Below the pieces are notes generated by a model that did no database searches, was not told the origin of the DNA, and saw only the letters and a program-made list of their open reading frames with translations. This document shows positions 24,236 through 34,326 of a stretch of DNA of 64,000 nucleotides, piece after piece. Every line of letters starts with the position of its first letter. The stretch's first letter is position 1. Both the position numbers and the translations under genes were made by a program. Source of the DNA: Aeromonas aquatica (GTDB lineage: Bacteria; Pseudomonadota; Gammaproteobacteria; Enterobacterales; Aeromonadaceae); the NCBI RefSeq assembly GCF_000764655.1, contig NZ_JRGL01000104.1:1-64000 (forward strand), written 5' to 3'.

Positions 24236-25444
24236 ATGCGCATCACCACCAACATGATCTATGACCGCAACCTCGCCACCATGAGCAAGGTCAGCGAGCG
24301 CCAGAACACGGCCTACAACCAGCTGATGTCCGGGGACAAGTTCACCCGGGCGGGGGAAGATCCCTCCGGCATGAGCCAGAAGATGGCGCTGACCAAGGAG
24401 ATCGACTTGTTCAAGCAGTACAGCGTCAACGGTAGCCTGCTGGAGAACAGCCTGGGCCACGAAGACACCGTCCTCACCTCCATCAACACCGCCATGCTCA
24501 GCGCCAAGACCCTGATCCAGAAGGCGAACAGCTCGGCCATGGGATCCGAGGAGCGCGGCGCCATCGCAAGCGAATTGGAGGGGCTGCAAAAGCAGATGTT
24601 CGACCTGATGAACAGCAAGAACTCCCAGGGGGAGTACATCTTCGGCGGCAACCAGAGCAAGACCCAGCCCTTCGTCAAGGACGCCAGCGGTAACTACGTG
24701 TTCCAGGGGGACACGGGCCAGCGCAGCATCCAGGTCTCCCCCACGGTGCAGATCCCGGCCAATGACTCCGGCTTTGATCTGTTCGAGATGGTGGGAACCC
24801 GGCGCACCGCCAGCGCCGCCAGCGCCAACATCAAGGTGGGCGTCGGGGATCAGGCGAACTTCGAGAGCTTCTATCGCAACCACTACGACTCGTCTCTTGC
24901 CAGCAACCAGTTCACCGTGAGCACCCTGGCGGGTCCGCCGGACACCTACGAGATCAAGGACAGTGGCGGCACTGTGGTGCAAAACGGCGACTACAGCACG
25001 GGTAACAAGATAGCCTTCAACGGGCTGGAGCTGACCCTGGACCTGCCCGCAGGCGGCGCGGATCAAAACTTCGTGCTGGATGCACCGAAGAACGACAACG
25101 TGCTCAACGGCATGTCCGACTTCATCACGGCCCTGCGCGACCCCACCCTCTCGGCGGACAACTTCCAGCTGGCGGTGGCCAATGCCACCACCCACATGGA
25201 CAACGCCAGAACCAAGGTGGACAGGGGACAGGGGGACGTGGGCAGCCGGCTCAACAGCCTGGAGCAGGTGATGAGCTCGAACGATGGCCTCAGTACCCTG
25301 AACCAGCAGGCGCGAGCCAAGGTCTCGGAGGCCGACATGTACGAGGTGATAGCGACCCTCTCCAAGGAAGACGCAGCCATGAGCGCCACCCAGCTCGCCT
25401 TCAGCAAGATAAGCAAGCTGACCCTGTTCGACTATATCCGCTGA
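24236..25444 (+). CDS. flgL: FlgL, hook-filament junction protein 3
   Basis: This 402-residue protein joins hook and filament. It begins MRITTNMIYDRNLATMSKVSERQNTAYNQLMSGDKFTRAGEDPSGMSQKM, a flagellin-like N-terminus, and ends with the matching helix ADMYEVIATLSKEDAAMSATQLAFSKISKLTLFDYIR. The central domain makes it longer than E. coli FlgL (317). It begins four bases after flgK, ending the operon. No flagellin gene follows; a magnesium transporter locus does. Confidence 0.94.
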   Translation: MRITTNMIYDRNLATMSKVSERQNTAYNQLMSGDKFTRAGEDPSGMSQKMALTKEIDLFKQYSVNGSLLENSLGHEDTVLTSINTAMLSAKTLIQKANSSAMGSEERGAIASELEGLQKQMFDLMNSKNSQGEYIFGGNQSKTQPFVKDASGNYVFQGDTGQRSIQVSPTVQIPANDSGFDLFEMVGTRRTASAASANIKVGVGDQANFESFYRNHYDSSLASNQFTVSTLAGPPDTYEIKDSGGTVVQNGDYSTGNKIAFNGLELTLDLPAGGADQNFVLDAPKNDNVLNGMSDFITALRDPTLSADNFQLAVANATTHMDNARTKVDRGQGDVGSRLNSLEQVMSSNDGLSTLNQQARAKVSEADMYEVIATLSKEDAAMSATQLAFSKISKLTLFDYIR

Positions 25445-25635
25445 CATACGCTGAAATAGTGCCCCCCCGTGGCCCGGGGGAGCCTTGTCTCCTCTCCCGC
25501 CGTCTGCCGTCCGTTTTCCCACACCGTCGCTCAATTTGTAACAACCCGTTGCCAGGGGCCCTACTAGCTTGACTCGGGCCAGCCTCTGGTCGATGATGCC
25601 GCCCGCACAGCCCAGGGCTGTGGCTATTTTTTCGC

Positions 25636-25805
25636 AGCATCTCGTTAGGCGAGGCTCCTGCATAAACACAGGCCACTGATCTCACGACGTCCAGAGACGC
25701 CCAAGATCAGGACAGTTTTCATCGGATTAAGGTGTCAACCCAAGTGGCTTCCGGCATGCCGGATACGTTATGCAGTGCTAAAGCTGGTACGTGGGGATGA
25801 AGACA
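25636..25805 (+). ncRNA. M-box magnesium riboswitch upstream of mgtE
   Basis: The sequence carries the M-box (ykoK) landmarks in order: CGTTAGGCGAGGCTCCTG (25643-25660), then ACGTCCAGAGACGCC near 25688, a TTTTCATCGGATTAAGGTG stem-loop, and finally TATGCAGTGCTAAAGCTGGT followed by GGGATGAAG near 25800. These match the Bacillus subtilis mgtE leader (CGTTAGGTGAGGCTCC, GTCCAAAGACGCC, CAGTGCTAAAGCT). M-boxes bind Mg2+ and shut off transporter expression when Mg2+ is plentiful. It precedes an mgtE-type transporter by about 120 bp, as expected. Confidence 0.9.
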
Positions 25806-25826
25806 CGCCGGACGGCGTCATTTCCT
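25804..25826 (+). terminator. Putative riboswitch expression-platform hairpin
   Basis: Directly after the M-box, ACGCCG and CGGCGT pair across a short GA loop and are followed by CATTTCC. It could act as the Mg2+-dependent terminator, although the T-run is weak. Confidence 0.4.
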
Positions 25827-25926
25827 GCCTGTTACTCGTCAATCAAATTGCTGTTTTCTTGCAAACGGCGGCCGGTATGACCGGTTGCTCCCGGGCTCGA
25901 CCCGGGATCACATGAGGATATCTGTG

Positions 25927-27270
25927 ATGAAGAAAACACACCACCTGCTCAATCGTCATCAACTGCTCGACCTGGCTGCCCTGCAGGGCTGGCTCGCCCG
26001 CAACCTGGATCCGGTTGCGCGCGCCGACCAACTGCTGACCCTGCGCCCGGAAGAGCTCAACTGTATCTTCGATACCCTGCCCACCCCTGACGGTGCCGAA
26101 CTGCTCGTCTCATTGCCAGCGGACTGTGCCGGCCGATTGCTGTTGCGGCTGCATGCCAGCATCGTCGGCCTGTTGCAGGGCGCCATCCCCAGACGGGATC
26201 TGCTGGCCATCTTGCGCAGGCTCGATGACGACGATCGCCACCAGCTGCTCGCCCGTTTCCCGGAGCCCGTACAGACCAGCTTCCATTCGCTGCTGGACTG
26301 GCCGAGTGAATCGGTCGGCGCCAACATGCGTCACGAATACCTGGCCATCGACGGGCAGGAGACGGTGGGCTGCGCCAAGCAGCTGATCCACGACGCCTGG
26401 GACAAGGCCCAGCTGTTTCAGGACTTGTATGTGATCGATGGTGAGCGGCGGCTGCTTGGCAGCGTCTCCCTCAAGTCACTGCTGATAGCGGATCCCCTGC
26501 TGCCAGTCAGCGAGTTGATGGAGCGGGAGACGGTGCGCATCGATGCCCGGGCCGATCAGGAGCTGGCCGCCCGTCTGCTGATCGATCGCGATCTCTCGAT
26601 CCTGCCGGTGGAGGCCCAGGGCCGCTTGGTGGGGGTCTTTCACGTGGACGATGCCGCCGACATCCTGGAGCGCGAGTCCACCGAGGATGCGGAGCTGCAG
26701 GGAGGCTCCTCGCCGCTGGATATTCCCTATCTGCAGGCGACGCCCTGGCAGCTGTGGCGCAAGCGGGTGGGGTGGCTGCTCATCCTGTTTGTGGCCGAGG
26801 CCTATACCGGCACTGTGCTGCGGGCCTTCGAGGAGCAGCTGGAGGCGGCCATCGCCCTGGCCTTCTTCATCCCGCTGCTGATCGGCACCGGCGGCAACAG
26901 CGGCACCCAGATCACCACCACCATAGTGCGCGCCATGGCGGTGGGGGAGGTGAGCCTGAAGAACCTCGGCACCGTCTTGAAGAAGGAACTCTCCACCGGT
27001 CTGTTCATCTCGATGACCATCGCGGTGGCGGCCTGGGTGCGGGCCTGGAGCCTGGGAGTGGGTCCCGAGATCGGCATGGTGGTCACCCTGACCATAGTGG
27101 CTATCGTGCTCTGGAGCGCCACCGTCGCCTCGGTGATCCCCATGGTGCTGCGTCGTTTCAGGATCGATCCGGCCGTGGTCTCGGCCCCCTTCATCTCCAC
27201 CCTGGTGGATGGCACCGGCCTCATCATCTACTTCGAGATAGCCAAGCAGATACTGCCCGACTTGCGGTGA
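25927..27270 (+). CDS. mgtE: MgtE magnesium transporter
   Basis: This 447-residue inner-membrane protein has the MgtE layout: a cytoplasmic N domain of helical repeats (about 10-125), paired CBS domains that sense Mg2+ (about 130-255), and a five-helix channel domain (about 280-447). The channel signature IGTGGNSGTQITTTIVRAMAVGEV and the closing APFISTLVDGTGLIIYFEIAK are present. The ATG at 25927 follows GAGGA by nine bases; upstream in-frame ATGs lack a ribosome site. Control by the M-box is expected in addition to CBS gating. Confidence 0.93.
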   Translation: MKKTHHLLNRHQLLDLAALQGWLARNLDPVARADQLLTLRPEELNCIFDTLPTPDGAELLVSLPADCAGRLLLRLHASIVGLLQGAIPRRDLLAILRRLDDDDRHQLLARFPEPVQTSFHSLLDWPSESVGANMRHEYLAIDGQETVGCAKQLIHDAWDKAQLFQDLYVIDGERRLLGSVSLKSLLIADPLLPVSELMERETVRIDARADQELAARLLIDRDLSILPVEAQGRLVGVFHVDDAADILERESTEDAELQGGSSPLDIPYLQATPWQLWRKRVGWLLILFVAEAYTGTVLRAFEEQLEAAIALAFFIPLLIGTGGNSGTQITTTIVRAMAVGEVSLKNLGTVLKKELSTGLFISMTIAVAAWVRAWSLGVGPEIGMVVTLTIVAIVLWSATVASVIPMVLRRFRIDPAVVSAPFISTLVDGTGLIIYFEIAKQILPDLR

Positions 27271-27292
27271 GCGGAAATAACAGGGAAAAAAC

Positions 27293-27323
27293 AAAGAGGC
27301 AGCCGATGGGCTGCCTCTTTTCG
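27293..27323. terminator. Bidirectional terminator between mgtE and ppx
   Basis: AAAGAGGCAGCC, GATG and GGCTGCCTCTTTT form a strong hairpin with A-run and T-run on either side, serving both convergent genes. Confidence 0.9.
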
Positions 27324-27337
27324 TCTGAGGTGAGGGA

Positions 27338-28828
27338 TCACCCGAGCTGGAACAGCAGGGGCCAGCCCTGCTCCTGGCAATAACGGTGCTCTTTTTCCAG
27401 GTTCTGCATCAGCAGGCGGTTTTCGTCGCACCAGTCGAGTGGCAGGGTGACCACCAACTGATCTTCGGCGGCCTGTACGCGCCACTCTGGCAGCAGGTTG
27501 TCCTGGCGCCTGTGGTGGGCCGCGACCGCGAGGCGCAGGATACGGATGCAGCGCAGCACCGTCTGTTCGTCGTGGTTGGGCAGGGCGGGCAACTCGGAGA
27601 GCTTGAGCCCCTTGCGCTGAAAGCGCACCAAGGCCGCCAGCAGGGCCTGATCGTCCTGGTTGAAACCGGGTAGATCGGTGTTTTGCAAGATGTAGGCGGA
27701 GTGGCGATGGATGCCGCTGTAGTTGATGGCGAGGCCAATCTCGTGCAACCGCGCCGCCCAGCCGAGGATGGCGCGGTAGGGTTCGATGGGCATCTGCCAG
27801 GGATCGCTCAAGGCATCGAACAGGGAGAGCACGCTGTGCTCGACCCGGGCCGCCTGGCGCTTGTCGATGCGATAGTGGGTGGACAGTGCCAGGGCGGTGC
27901 GCTCGCGGATGTCGTGATGCTGCAGTCGCTCCTCGAACTCGTACAGCAGCCCCTCGCGCAGGGCGCCGTCGGAATATTCCATCCGATCGATGGGCAGGGA
28001 GGTGAAGAGCCCGAGCAGTATGGCCACCGCCGCGGCGAACACCTCCTGGCGCTCCTCGGTCAGACCCGCGAGCTTGAGCTGATCGACCCTCTTGTGTGCG
28101 AGCATCTCCTGTTTGAGGCGCTCCAGCCCCGCCAGCGTGATGCTGCCATCGGTCCAGCCTTCCCCCTGCAACACATCCCGCACGGTACGAATGGAGCCCG
28201 AGCTGCCGAGGCAGCTCTGCCAGCCGAGCTTGCGGTATTGGTTGACGATGGGGGCGAGCTGATGCTGCGCTTCCAGCACGGCGTTGTTGAAAGCCTTCTC
28301 GCTCAGCTTGCCGTTCCCAAAGAAGCTCTGGGTGAAGCTGACACAACCCATCTTGCGGCTGGTCAGGGCCTTGTGATCGAAGCCCTCGCCGATGATGAGC
28401 TCGGTGCTGCCGCCGCCGATGTCCACCACCAGCACCTGGCCCTCGACGTGCTGGGTGTGAGCCACCCCCTGATAGATGAGGCGCGCCTCTTCCTGGCCGC
28501 TGATGATCTCGATGGGATGGTTCAAAACCTTGACCGCCTCGCTCACGAAGGCGCGGGCGTTGCTGGCGCGGCGCAGGGTATAGGTGCCGGCGATGCGGAT
28601 CTGATCAGGCTTGATGTTGGTCAACCGCTCGGCGAACAGGGCGAGGCAATCGAGGCCTCGTGCCATGGCCTCGTCCGACATGCGGCGCTGCTCGTCCATG
28701 CCCTCCGCGAGCCGGACCCGTTCCTTGAGGCGATCGACGATCTGCATCCGTCCCTCATTGAGGCGGGCGATGACCATGTGAAAGCTGTTCGAGCCCAGAT
28801 CGACAGCGGCGTACAGACTATTGTCCAT
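27338..28828 (-). CDS. ppx: Ppx, exopolyphosphatase
   Basis: This 496-residue enzyme of the Ppx/GppA family releases phosphate from polyphosphate ends. It has the ASKHA-fold motifs [17 protein letters not shown] at the start, [14 protein letters not shown] near 125, and [18 protein letters not shown] near 147, then the C-terminal HD-like domain ([49 protein letters not shown]). The length suits Ppx (E. coli 513). Its start overlaps the ppk end by 11 bases, so it is made from the ppk-ppx operon. Confidence 0.94.
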   Translation of the reverse strand: MDNSLYAAVDLGSNSFHMVIARLNEGRMQIVDRLKERVRLAEGMDEQRRMSDEAMARGLDCLALFAERLTNIKPDQIRIAGTYTLRRASNARAFVSEAVKVLNHPIEIISGQEEARLIYQGVAHTQHVEGQVLVVDIGGGSTELIIGEGFDHKALTSRKMGCVSFTQSFFGNGKLSEKAFNNAVLEAQHQLAPIVNQYRKLGWQSCLGSSGSIRTVRDVLQGEGWTDGSITLAGLERLKQEMLAHKRVDQLKLAGLTEERQEVFAAAVAILLGLFTSLPIDRMEYSDGALREGLLYEFEERLQHHDIRERTALALSTHYRIDKRQAARVEHSVLSLFDALSDPWQMPIEPYRAILGWAARLHEIGLAINYSGIHRHSAYILQNTDLPGFNQDDQALLAALVRFQRKGLKLSELPALPNHDEQTVLRCIRILRLAVAAHHRRQDNLLPEWRVQAAEDQLVVTLPLDWCDENRLLMQNLEKEHRYCQEQGWPLLFQLG

Positions 28829-30887
28829 GGTTTGACTCTATGCGTTTGAGGTAGTCGTAAATCGCGACCTGAGAACGCACCTTGCGGCGGTTGCCCCGCT
28901 TCACGTATTCGTTGCTCTGGCCTGCATCGATGACCCTTGCCTTGCAGGTATCGCTGAGCTGCAGCTGGAGAATATCCAGGATGCGCTGTTTCAGACGCTC
29001 GTCGTAGATGGGGGTCCCCACCTCGATCCGGCCGTCGATGTTGCGGCTCATCCAGTCGGCGCTGGAGATGAACAGCTGGGGGTTGCCCTTGTTGTGGAAC
29101 ACCATGACCCGCGGGTGCTCGAGGAAGCGGTCGATGATGCTGATGACCTGGATGTTGTCACTCAGGCCCGGCACGCCGGGGCGCAGGGCGCACATGCCAC
29201 GGATGATCATCTGGATCGGCACCCCGGCCTGGCCGGCGGCGTAGAGCCGGTTGATGAGGTCCCTGTCCACCAGGTTGTTGATCTTGAGGGTGATGCCGCT
29301 GGGCTGGCCCGCCTTGGCGTTGGCGAGCTCGGCATCGATGAGGCGATAGAGCTGGCGGCGGCTGTTGATGGGGGAGACCAGCAGGTGGTTGAACTTGTAG
29401 CGCCGGTAGGGATATTCGATGTATTCGAACACCCCTTCCACCTCGGCGGTGATGTCCGGGTGGCGGGTCAGCAGGGAGAAGTCGGTGTAGATCTTGGCGG
29501 TCTTCTCGTTGAAGTTGCCGGTGCCGATGTGGGCATAGCGCACCGCCTCGCCATGCTCGTGGCGGGTGATGAGGCAGAGCTTGGAGTGGATCTTGAGGCT
29601 CGGCACCCCGAACACCACCTTGACCCCCGCATCGGTGAGGATGTTGGCCCAGTCGATGTTGGCCGCCTCGTCGAAACGGGCGCGCAGCTCGACCACCACC
29701 GTCACCTTCTTGCCGTTGTTGGCGGCGTCGATGAGGGAGTGGATGATGCGCGACTTCTTGGCGACCCGGTAGATATTGATGCGGATGGCGCTCACCGCCG
29801 GATCAAAGGCTGCCTGACGCACCAGTTCCGTGAAGTGGTGGAACTTGTGATAGGGGTAATACAGCAGAATATCCTGCTTGGTGATGGCGTCGAAGGCGTT
29901 GACGAAGCCGTCGAAGTCGCGGCAATCGAGGGCCGGCAGCTTGGGGTTTTCCAGATAGTCCCGGCCCACGTTGGGGAAGCCGATGAAATCCTTGAAGTTG
30001 TGATAACGACCGCCGGGCATGATGGCGTCGTAGGAGCTGATCTGCAGCTTGAGCTTGAGGAAGCTTATCATGGCGGCGGGCATCTCCCGCTCGTAGACGA
30101 AGCGCACCGGCATGGCGGTGAGGCGCTGCTTCAAGCCGTCACTCATCTTGTCCACCAGGCTGAGGTCGAGCTGGTCGGAGAGATCGTACTCCGCATCCCG
30201 GGTCAGCTTGACCGCGTAGGCCGCTATCTCGTCGTAGTCGAAGAAGCCCTTGAAGATCTCGTCGAGGCAGAAGCGGATGACGTTATCCAGGATGATGATC
30301 TGCTTCTTGCGGCGGGTCCCCTCCGGCGGCAGCTGGAAGAAGCGGGGCAGATCGTCGGTCGGCACCTCCACCAGGGCGTACTGGATCACCTGGCCCCCTT
30401 TCTTCATCTCGATGGCGAGGTAGGTGTGCTCGTCTTTCAAGAACTTGACCGGGTTGACCTCCTTGTTGAGCAGGATGGGGATGATGTGACGCAACACCTT
30501 CTCCCGGAAGAAGACCCGCAGCCACTGCTGAATGGAGTCGGAGATCTGGCTCTCGTTGACCAGGAAGATGTTGTGACGGGCGAGCGCTATCAGCAGCTCT
30601 TTATAGGTGTTGTCGAATGCCTCGCCGAGCGCCATCACCTTCTGCTGGATGGCGCGCAGCAGCACCTTGGCCTCGTCGTCGCCGCCGTGCACCTCGTTGA
30701 TGAGGATGCGGCGCTTGACGTCCGAGACCCGTACCTTGAAAAACTCGTCCTGGTTGGAGGAGAAGATCCCGAGGAAGCGGACCCGCTCGATGAGGGGGAC
30801 CGTCTTGTCCATCGCCTCTTGCAACACCCGTTCATTGAATGAGAGCCAACTCAGCTCTTTCTCTTCATACTGCTTGTCGGTGCTCAT
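28818..30887 (-). CDS. ppk: Ppk1, polyphosphate kinase
   Basis: This 689-residue enzyme makes polyphosphate from ATP. It opens with [15 protein letters not shown], the N domain, and carries the phospholipase-D-like catalytic histidine in [30 protein letters not shown], as well as [12 protein letters not shown] and the C-terminal [28 protein letters not shown]. Length equals that of E. coli Ppk. It is upstream of and overlaps ppx, the usual arrangement. Confidence 0.96.
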   Translation of the reverse strand: MSTDKQYEEKELSWLSFNERVLQEAMDKTVPLIERVRFLGIFSSNQDEFFKVRVSDVKRRILINEVHGGDDEAKVLLRAIQQKVMALGEAFDNTYKELLIALARHNIFLVNESQISDSIQQWLRVFFREKVLRHIIPILLNKEVNPVKFLKDEHTYLAIEMKKGGQVIQYALVEVPTDDLPRFFQLPPEGTRRKKQIIILDNVIRFCLDEIFKGFFDYDEIAAYAVKLTRDAEYDLSDQLDLSLVDKMSDGLKQRLTAMPVRFVYEREMPAAMISFLKLKLQISSYDAIMPGGRYHNFKDFIGFPNVGRDYLENPKLPALDCRDFDGFVNAFDAITKQDILLYYPYHKFHHFTELVRQAAFDPAVSAIRINIYRVAKKSRIIHSLIDAANNGKKVTVVVELRARFDEAANIDWANILTDAGVKVVFGVPSLKIHSKLCLITRHEHGEAVRYAHIGTGNFNEKTAKIYTDFSLLTRHPDITAEVEGVFEYIEYPYRRYKFNHLLVSPINSRRQLYRLIDAELANAKAGQPSGITLKINNLVDRDLINRLYAAGQAGVPIQMIIRGMCALRPGVPGLSDNIQVISIIDRFLEHPRVMVFHNKGNPQLFISSADWMSRNIDGRIEVGTPIYDERLKQRILDILQLQLSDTCKARVIDAGQSNEYVKRGNRRKVRSQVAIYDYLKRIESNHGQ

Positions 30888-30963
30888 CTGGTGCCTCTGT
30901 GATCAGGTTGCGTCTGCGCGGCAGTTATGGCGTCAAACCATGACAATTTTATGACGGCCGGCA

Positions 30964-31476
30964 CTATTCGGTCAGGTCTTGATCGATGTCGACGACGAGA
31001 TCATCGGAGAGGGACTCCAGCGCCGCGACGAGATCGTCTTGCTCGAGCTGGGGGGGCAAGGCGACCAGGGCATGGGCGTAGAACAAGGGGGCGCCCGAGT
31101 GGGGCGCGGGCTCGCAGCCGGTGGTGAGATCGGCGACGTTGATGTTGAGCTGACGCAGTATGCTGGCCACCTCGTGGACGATGCCCGGCCTGTCGTTGCC
31201 GGTGACGGTCAGCATCATCTGGCGTGCGGGTTCCTGGCTGAGTTGGCCTTCGGCAAAGCTCACGGTCAGACCCGGCAGCATCACCAGCGCCTCGCACAGG
31301 CTGCGGTAGTGTTCATCGGGGACGCTCACGTGCAAAATGCCGGCAAATTGTCCTGCCAGTTCACTCATGGAGCTGGCCAGCCAGTTGCCCTGCTGGCGGC
31401 TGATGGTATCGGCCAGACTCTCGACGATGCCGGGCTTGTCTGTTCCGATGACGGTGACGACCAATTGCTTTTGCAT
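30964..31476 (-). CDS. gcvR: GcvR-type ACT-domain regulator
   Basis: This 170-residue protein has two ACT domains (VVTVIGTDKPGIVESLADTI at the start and LTVTGNDRPGIVHEVASILRQLNINVADLTT from about 90). This is the layout of GcvR, which binds glycine and represses the glycine-cleavage operon through GcvA. The ATG at 31476 is preceded by AGGAGAGC. It could also be a related ACT protein without DNA partner; no gcv genes are near. Confidence 0.8.
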   Translation of the reverse strand: MQKQLVVTVIGTDKPGIVESLADTISRQQGNWLASSMSELAGQFAGILHVSVPDEHYRSLCEALVMLPGLTVSFAEGQLSQEPARQMMLTVTGNDRPGIVHEVASILRQLNINVADLTTGCEPAPHSGAPLFYAHALVALPPQLEQDDLVAALESLSDDLVVDIDQDLTE

Positions 31477-31688
31477 CCTGCTCTCCTGTGAGTGGGTTCC
31501 CCCCTCATTGTGCCTGCTGTGGCAGGCCATATGAAGCCCCGCCTCGTGCAAAAGTGGTGAAAAAACGCGGAGGCAGGAGGAGGGCTCCATTTCTGCTCTG
31601 CCTGTGCAAGGCCCCCCGTGCTAGAGTGTTGCCCCTTCTTCTCCACGTTTTGTGAACAGGATATGTCTTGTGAATGGGATCTGCGCTT

Positions 31689-32540
31689 ATGAATAGCCTT
31701 GTCGTATCGGGATTGGTGTTGTTGGTACTGCTCCTGCTGGCGATCGTCTGGGGCAGAGGCAAGAAAGGCAAGGCGTCGCCCTATGATCTGCAGGAGACCC
31801 TGTTCAGCCCGGCCGAGCGATCTTTCCTCGGGGTGCTGGATCTGGCGGTGGGCGACCGGGCGCGAGTCTTTGCCAAGGTCCGGGTCGCCGATGTGTTGAC
31901 CCCACAAGCGCGCATGGGCAAGAGCAAGTGGCAGCAGGCGTTCAACCGGATCAGTGCCAAGCACTTCGATTATCTGCTCTGCCATCCGGCGGATCTCTCC
32001 GTGCTCTGCGCCATCGAACTCGATGACAGCTCCCACCGTCACCAGAAGCGCAAGGCGCGGGATCTGTTCCTGAAAGAGGCCTGTGATGGCGCGGGTCTGC
32101 CCCTGTTGCAGATCCCGGCCAGCAGCCACTATCAGGTGGAAGAGCTGCGCGAGCAGCTGTTGCCGCTGCTAAGCAAGGCCACTCCTCAGGTTGAGGATCT
32201 GTTGCCAGGGGAGCGCCGTGAGCCCACCTTCAGTCCGCTGCTGCTCGATGGCGTGGATCTGAGCGAACCGCGTCATGGGGGGCAGGCGCCGGTCGCATCG
32301 GTGTCGCAAGCCGCCAAGCCGGTGTTGGTCGAGCCGGATCCCGAGCTGGTGGACAACCTGTTCGGCAGCCTGGACGAGGAGGAGGATCAGCCTTCAGCCA
32401 CGCCGCACTGCCCTCGCTGCGATGCCCCTCTGGTGGAGCGGGAGGCCAAGAAGGGTCCCCATGTCGGCCGTCTGTTCCTGGCCTGCAGCCGCTTCCCCCA
32501 GTGCCGTTACGCCGCCCCCCACGGTCAGCTCAAGCACTGA
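31689..32540 (+). CDS. DUF2726 protein with C-terminal topoisomerase-type zinc finger
   Basis: This 283-residue protein begins with one membrane helix (LVVSGLVLLVLLLLAIVW) followed by KGKKG, so it is anchored with its body in the cytoplasm. The DUF2726 domain (about 30-150) includes LGVLDLAVGDRARVFAKVRVADV and CAIELDDSSH, a pattern seen in nuclease-like folds. A proline-rich linker leads to a four-cysteine zinc finger of the DNA topoisomerase I type (CPRCDAPLVEREAKKGPHVGRLFLACSRFPQC). A DNA-related role is plausible but unproven. Start choice is uncertain: ATG at 31674 is also in frame; neither has a strong ribosome site. Confidence 0.75.
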   Translation: MNSLVVSGLVLLVLLLLAIVWGRGKKGKASPYDLQETLFSPAERSFLGVLDLAVGDRARVFAKVRVADVLTPQARMGKSKWQQAFNRISAKHFDYLLCHPADLSVLCAIELDDSSHRHQKRKARDLFLKEACDGAGLPLLQIPASSHYQVEELREQLLPLLSKATPQVEDLLPGERREPTFSPLLLDGVDLSEPRHGGQAPVASVSQAAKPVLVEPDPELVDNLFGSLDEEEDQPSATPHCPRCDAPLVEREAKKGPHVGRLFLACSRFPQCRYAAPHGQLKH

Positions 32541-32708
32541 GTCCCGAGTTTGGCTCCGACCTCGGTCGGAGCCTGTCCCCGCTCTGCCTGCCGCCCCTGT
32601 ATCGGCGGTCTTACCGCCAGCTATCAATGATTAAAATACGCCGGTTGTGATCCCCATCCCGATGAACGGAACAGATCGCGACAGCTTTTGACAATCCGCC
32701 ATTATTTT

Positions 32709-32721
32709 GGCACTTTGTGCC
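32709..32721. promoter_or_regulatory. Inverted repeat upstream of flrA
   Basis: GGCAC-TTT-GTGCC is a perfect 5-3-5 inverted repeat in the AT-rich flrA promoter region, about 80 bp before the start. It could be a regulator site. It is not a sigma-54 promoter because the -12 element is absent. Confidence 0.3.
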
Positions 32722-32801
32722 CCTTAAAACGTGCATGGCTAGCCATATAAGCACGAGAAAAACAAACAGTTTGGCTTCAGGTGCAGAAAAGGATGGAGAG
32801 G

Positions 32802-34220
32802 ATGGCAATGGAGGTATTGATTGTCGATGCCGATGAACAGCGGCGCCAGCAGCTGGGGACAGTGCTTTCGTTCATGGGGATCCCCTGGCAAGAGGTGGCG
32901 GAGCCTGAGCTGGATGTGGCCATCGAATCGTCCGGCCCGCTGCAAGGGATATTGACGGGAGAACTGCAGGAGCGCCCCCTCGGCGAGCTGCTCGCCGCCT
33001 TCCCCCGGATCCCGTTCCTCTCCCTGATTGAGGCCAGTCATCCCAACAGCAACTTCATCGGTGGCAGTGATACCCCCTTCACCTACGAGTCGTTGACTCG
33101 CCACCTGCATTTCTGCCAGGCCTTCATCTCATTGCACCCGCGCCAGCAACTGCACGACAAGGGTCAGACCCTGTTGCGGCTGCTGGTGGGCAAGGGCAGG
33201 GGCATTCAGGAGGTGCGTCGCCTCATCGGTCAGGTCGCGGAAACCGAGGCCAACGTGCTGATCCTGGGGGAGTCCGGGACCGGCAAGGAGGTGGTGGCCC
33301 GCGCCATTCACGAACTCTCCTCCCGCAGCGGCGGCCCCTTCGTGCCCATCAACTGTGGCGCCATTCCGGCTGAGCTCCTGGAGAGCGAGCTGTTCGGGCA
33401 CGAGAAGGGCGCCTTCACCGGCGCCATCGCGGCCCGTCGCGGCCGCTTCGAGCTGGCCCAGGGTGGCACCCTGTTCCTCGATGAGATAGGCGACATGCCG
33501 CTGCCGATGCAGGTCAAGCTGCTGCGGGTGCTGCAGGAACGCCTGTTCGACAGAGTGGGCGGCGGCAAGCCGGTGCAGGCAGACGTGCGCGTCATCGCGG
33601 CGACCCACAGAGATCTGGAGGCGATGATCCGCACCCAGCTGTTCCGCGAGGATCTCTACTATCGCCTCAACGTCTTCCCCATCGAGACGCCGCCCCTGCG
33701 CGAGCGCTGCGACGACATCCCCCTGCTGCTGCAGGAGCTGCTCAATCGCCATGCCGAGCAGCACAGGGGGATCATCCGCCTGACCCAGCGCGCCATGGAA
33801 TCCATCATGCAGTACCCCTGGCCCGGCAACGTGCGCGAGCTGTCGAACCTCATAGAGCGGCTGCTGATCCTCTATCCGAACCAGATCGTCGATGTGGTGG
33901 ACCTGCCGAGCCGTTATCGCCTGCTGCCCTGCGAGCCTCGCGATGAGCGGCTCACCGAGATGGACGAGCGCGATGCCCTGGCCGCCGTGTTCCAGACGCC
34001 CCTCGAGCCGGAGCCCGGCAGCGGTGTCTCGCTCCCCATGCAGTTGCCACAGGAGGGGGTCAATCTCAAGGAGATGCTGGCCGATCTCGAGGTGGAGCTG
34101 ATCCGCCAGGCTCTGGAGTCCCAGGAGGGGGTGGTGGCCCGCGCCGCCGACTTGCTCAGCATGCGTCGCACCACCCTGGTGGAGAAGATGAAGAAGTACG
34201 GCATGAGCAAGGAAGTCTGA
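32802..34220 (+). CDS. flrA: FlrA, master sigma-54-dependent flagellar activator
   Basis: This roughly 472-residue enhancer-binding protein sits at the top of the polar flagellar hierarchy. It has an N-terminal FleQ-type receiver-like domain ([20 protein letters not shown]), an AAA+ domain with Walker A GESGTGKE, the sigma-54-contact loop GAFTGA, Walker B LFLDEIGD, and a C-terminal Fis-type helix-turn-helix ([24 protein letters not shown]). Starts at 32793, 32802 and 32808 are all in frame; AAGGA lies eight bases before 32802. It precedes flrBC, which it should activate together with sigma-54. Confidence 0.93.
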   Translation: MAMEVLIVDADEQRRQQLGTVLSFMGIPWQEVAEPELDVAIESSGPLQGILTGELQERPLGELLAAFPRIPFLSLIEASHPNSNFIGGSDTPFTYESLTRHLHFCQAFISLHPRQQLHDKGQTLLRLLVGKGRGIQEVRRLIGQVAETEANVLILGESGTGKEVVARAIHELSSRSGGPFVPINCGAIPAELLESELFGHEKGAFTGAIAARRGRFELAQGGTLFLDEIGDMPLPMQVKLLRVLQERLFDRVGGGKPVQADVRVIAATHRDLEAMIRTQLFREDLYYRLNVFPIETPPLRERCDDIPLLLQELLNRHAEQHRGIIRLTQRAMESIMQYPWPGNVRELSNLIERLLILYPNQIVDVVDLPSRYRLLPCEPRDERLTEMDERDALAAVFQTPLEPEPGSGVSLPMQLPQEGVNLKEMLADLEVELIRQALESQEGVVARAADLLSMRRTTLVEKMKKYGMSKEV

Positions 34221-34275
34221 GGTCAATGCTTTGACACCAAATGTCTAATGCATTGATATGTAGTTGTTATTTTAC

Positions 34276-34290
34276 TGGCATGAAAATTGA
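34276..34290 (+). promoter_or_regulatory. Candidate sigma-54 promoter of flrBC
   Basis: TGGCATGAAAATTGA has the -24 element and correct spacing, with TTGA in place of TTGC at -12. It lies 36 bp before flrB. In Vibrio flrBC is FlrA- and sigma-54-dependent, which supports it. Confidence 0.55.
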
Positions 34291-34326
34291 ATAACCTGAT
34301 CCCAAACCCAGTTTGAGGTCAGGTTT

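Noticed and set aside
29094-30842. 582-codon plus-strand ORF
   Set aside because: It is the antisense shadow of ppk, whose protein matches polyphosphate kinase along its full length.
32709-32724. Sigma-54 promoter before flrA (TGGCACTTTGTGCCC)
   Set aside because: The -12 TTGC element is missing at the required spacing; the GGCAC similarity comes from an inverted repeat.
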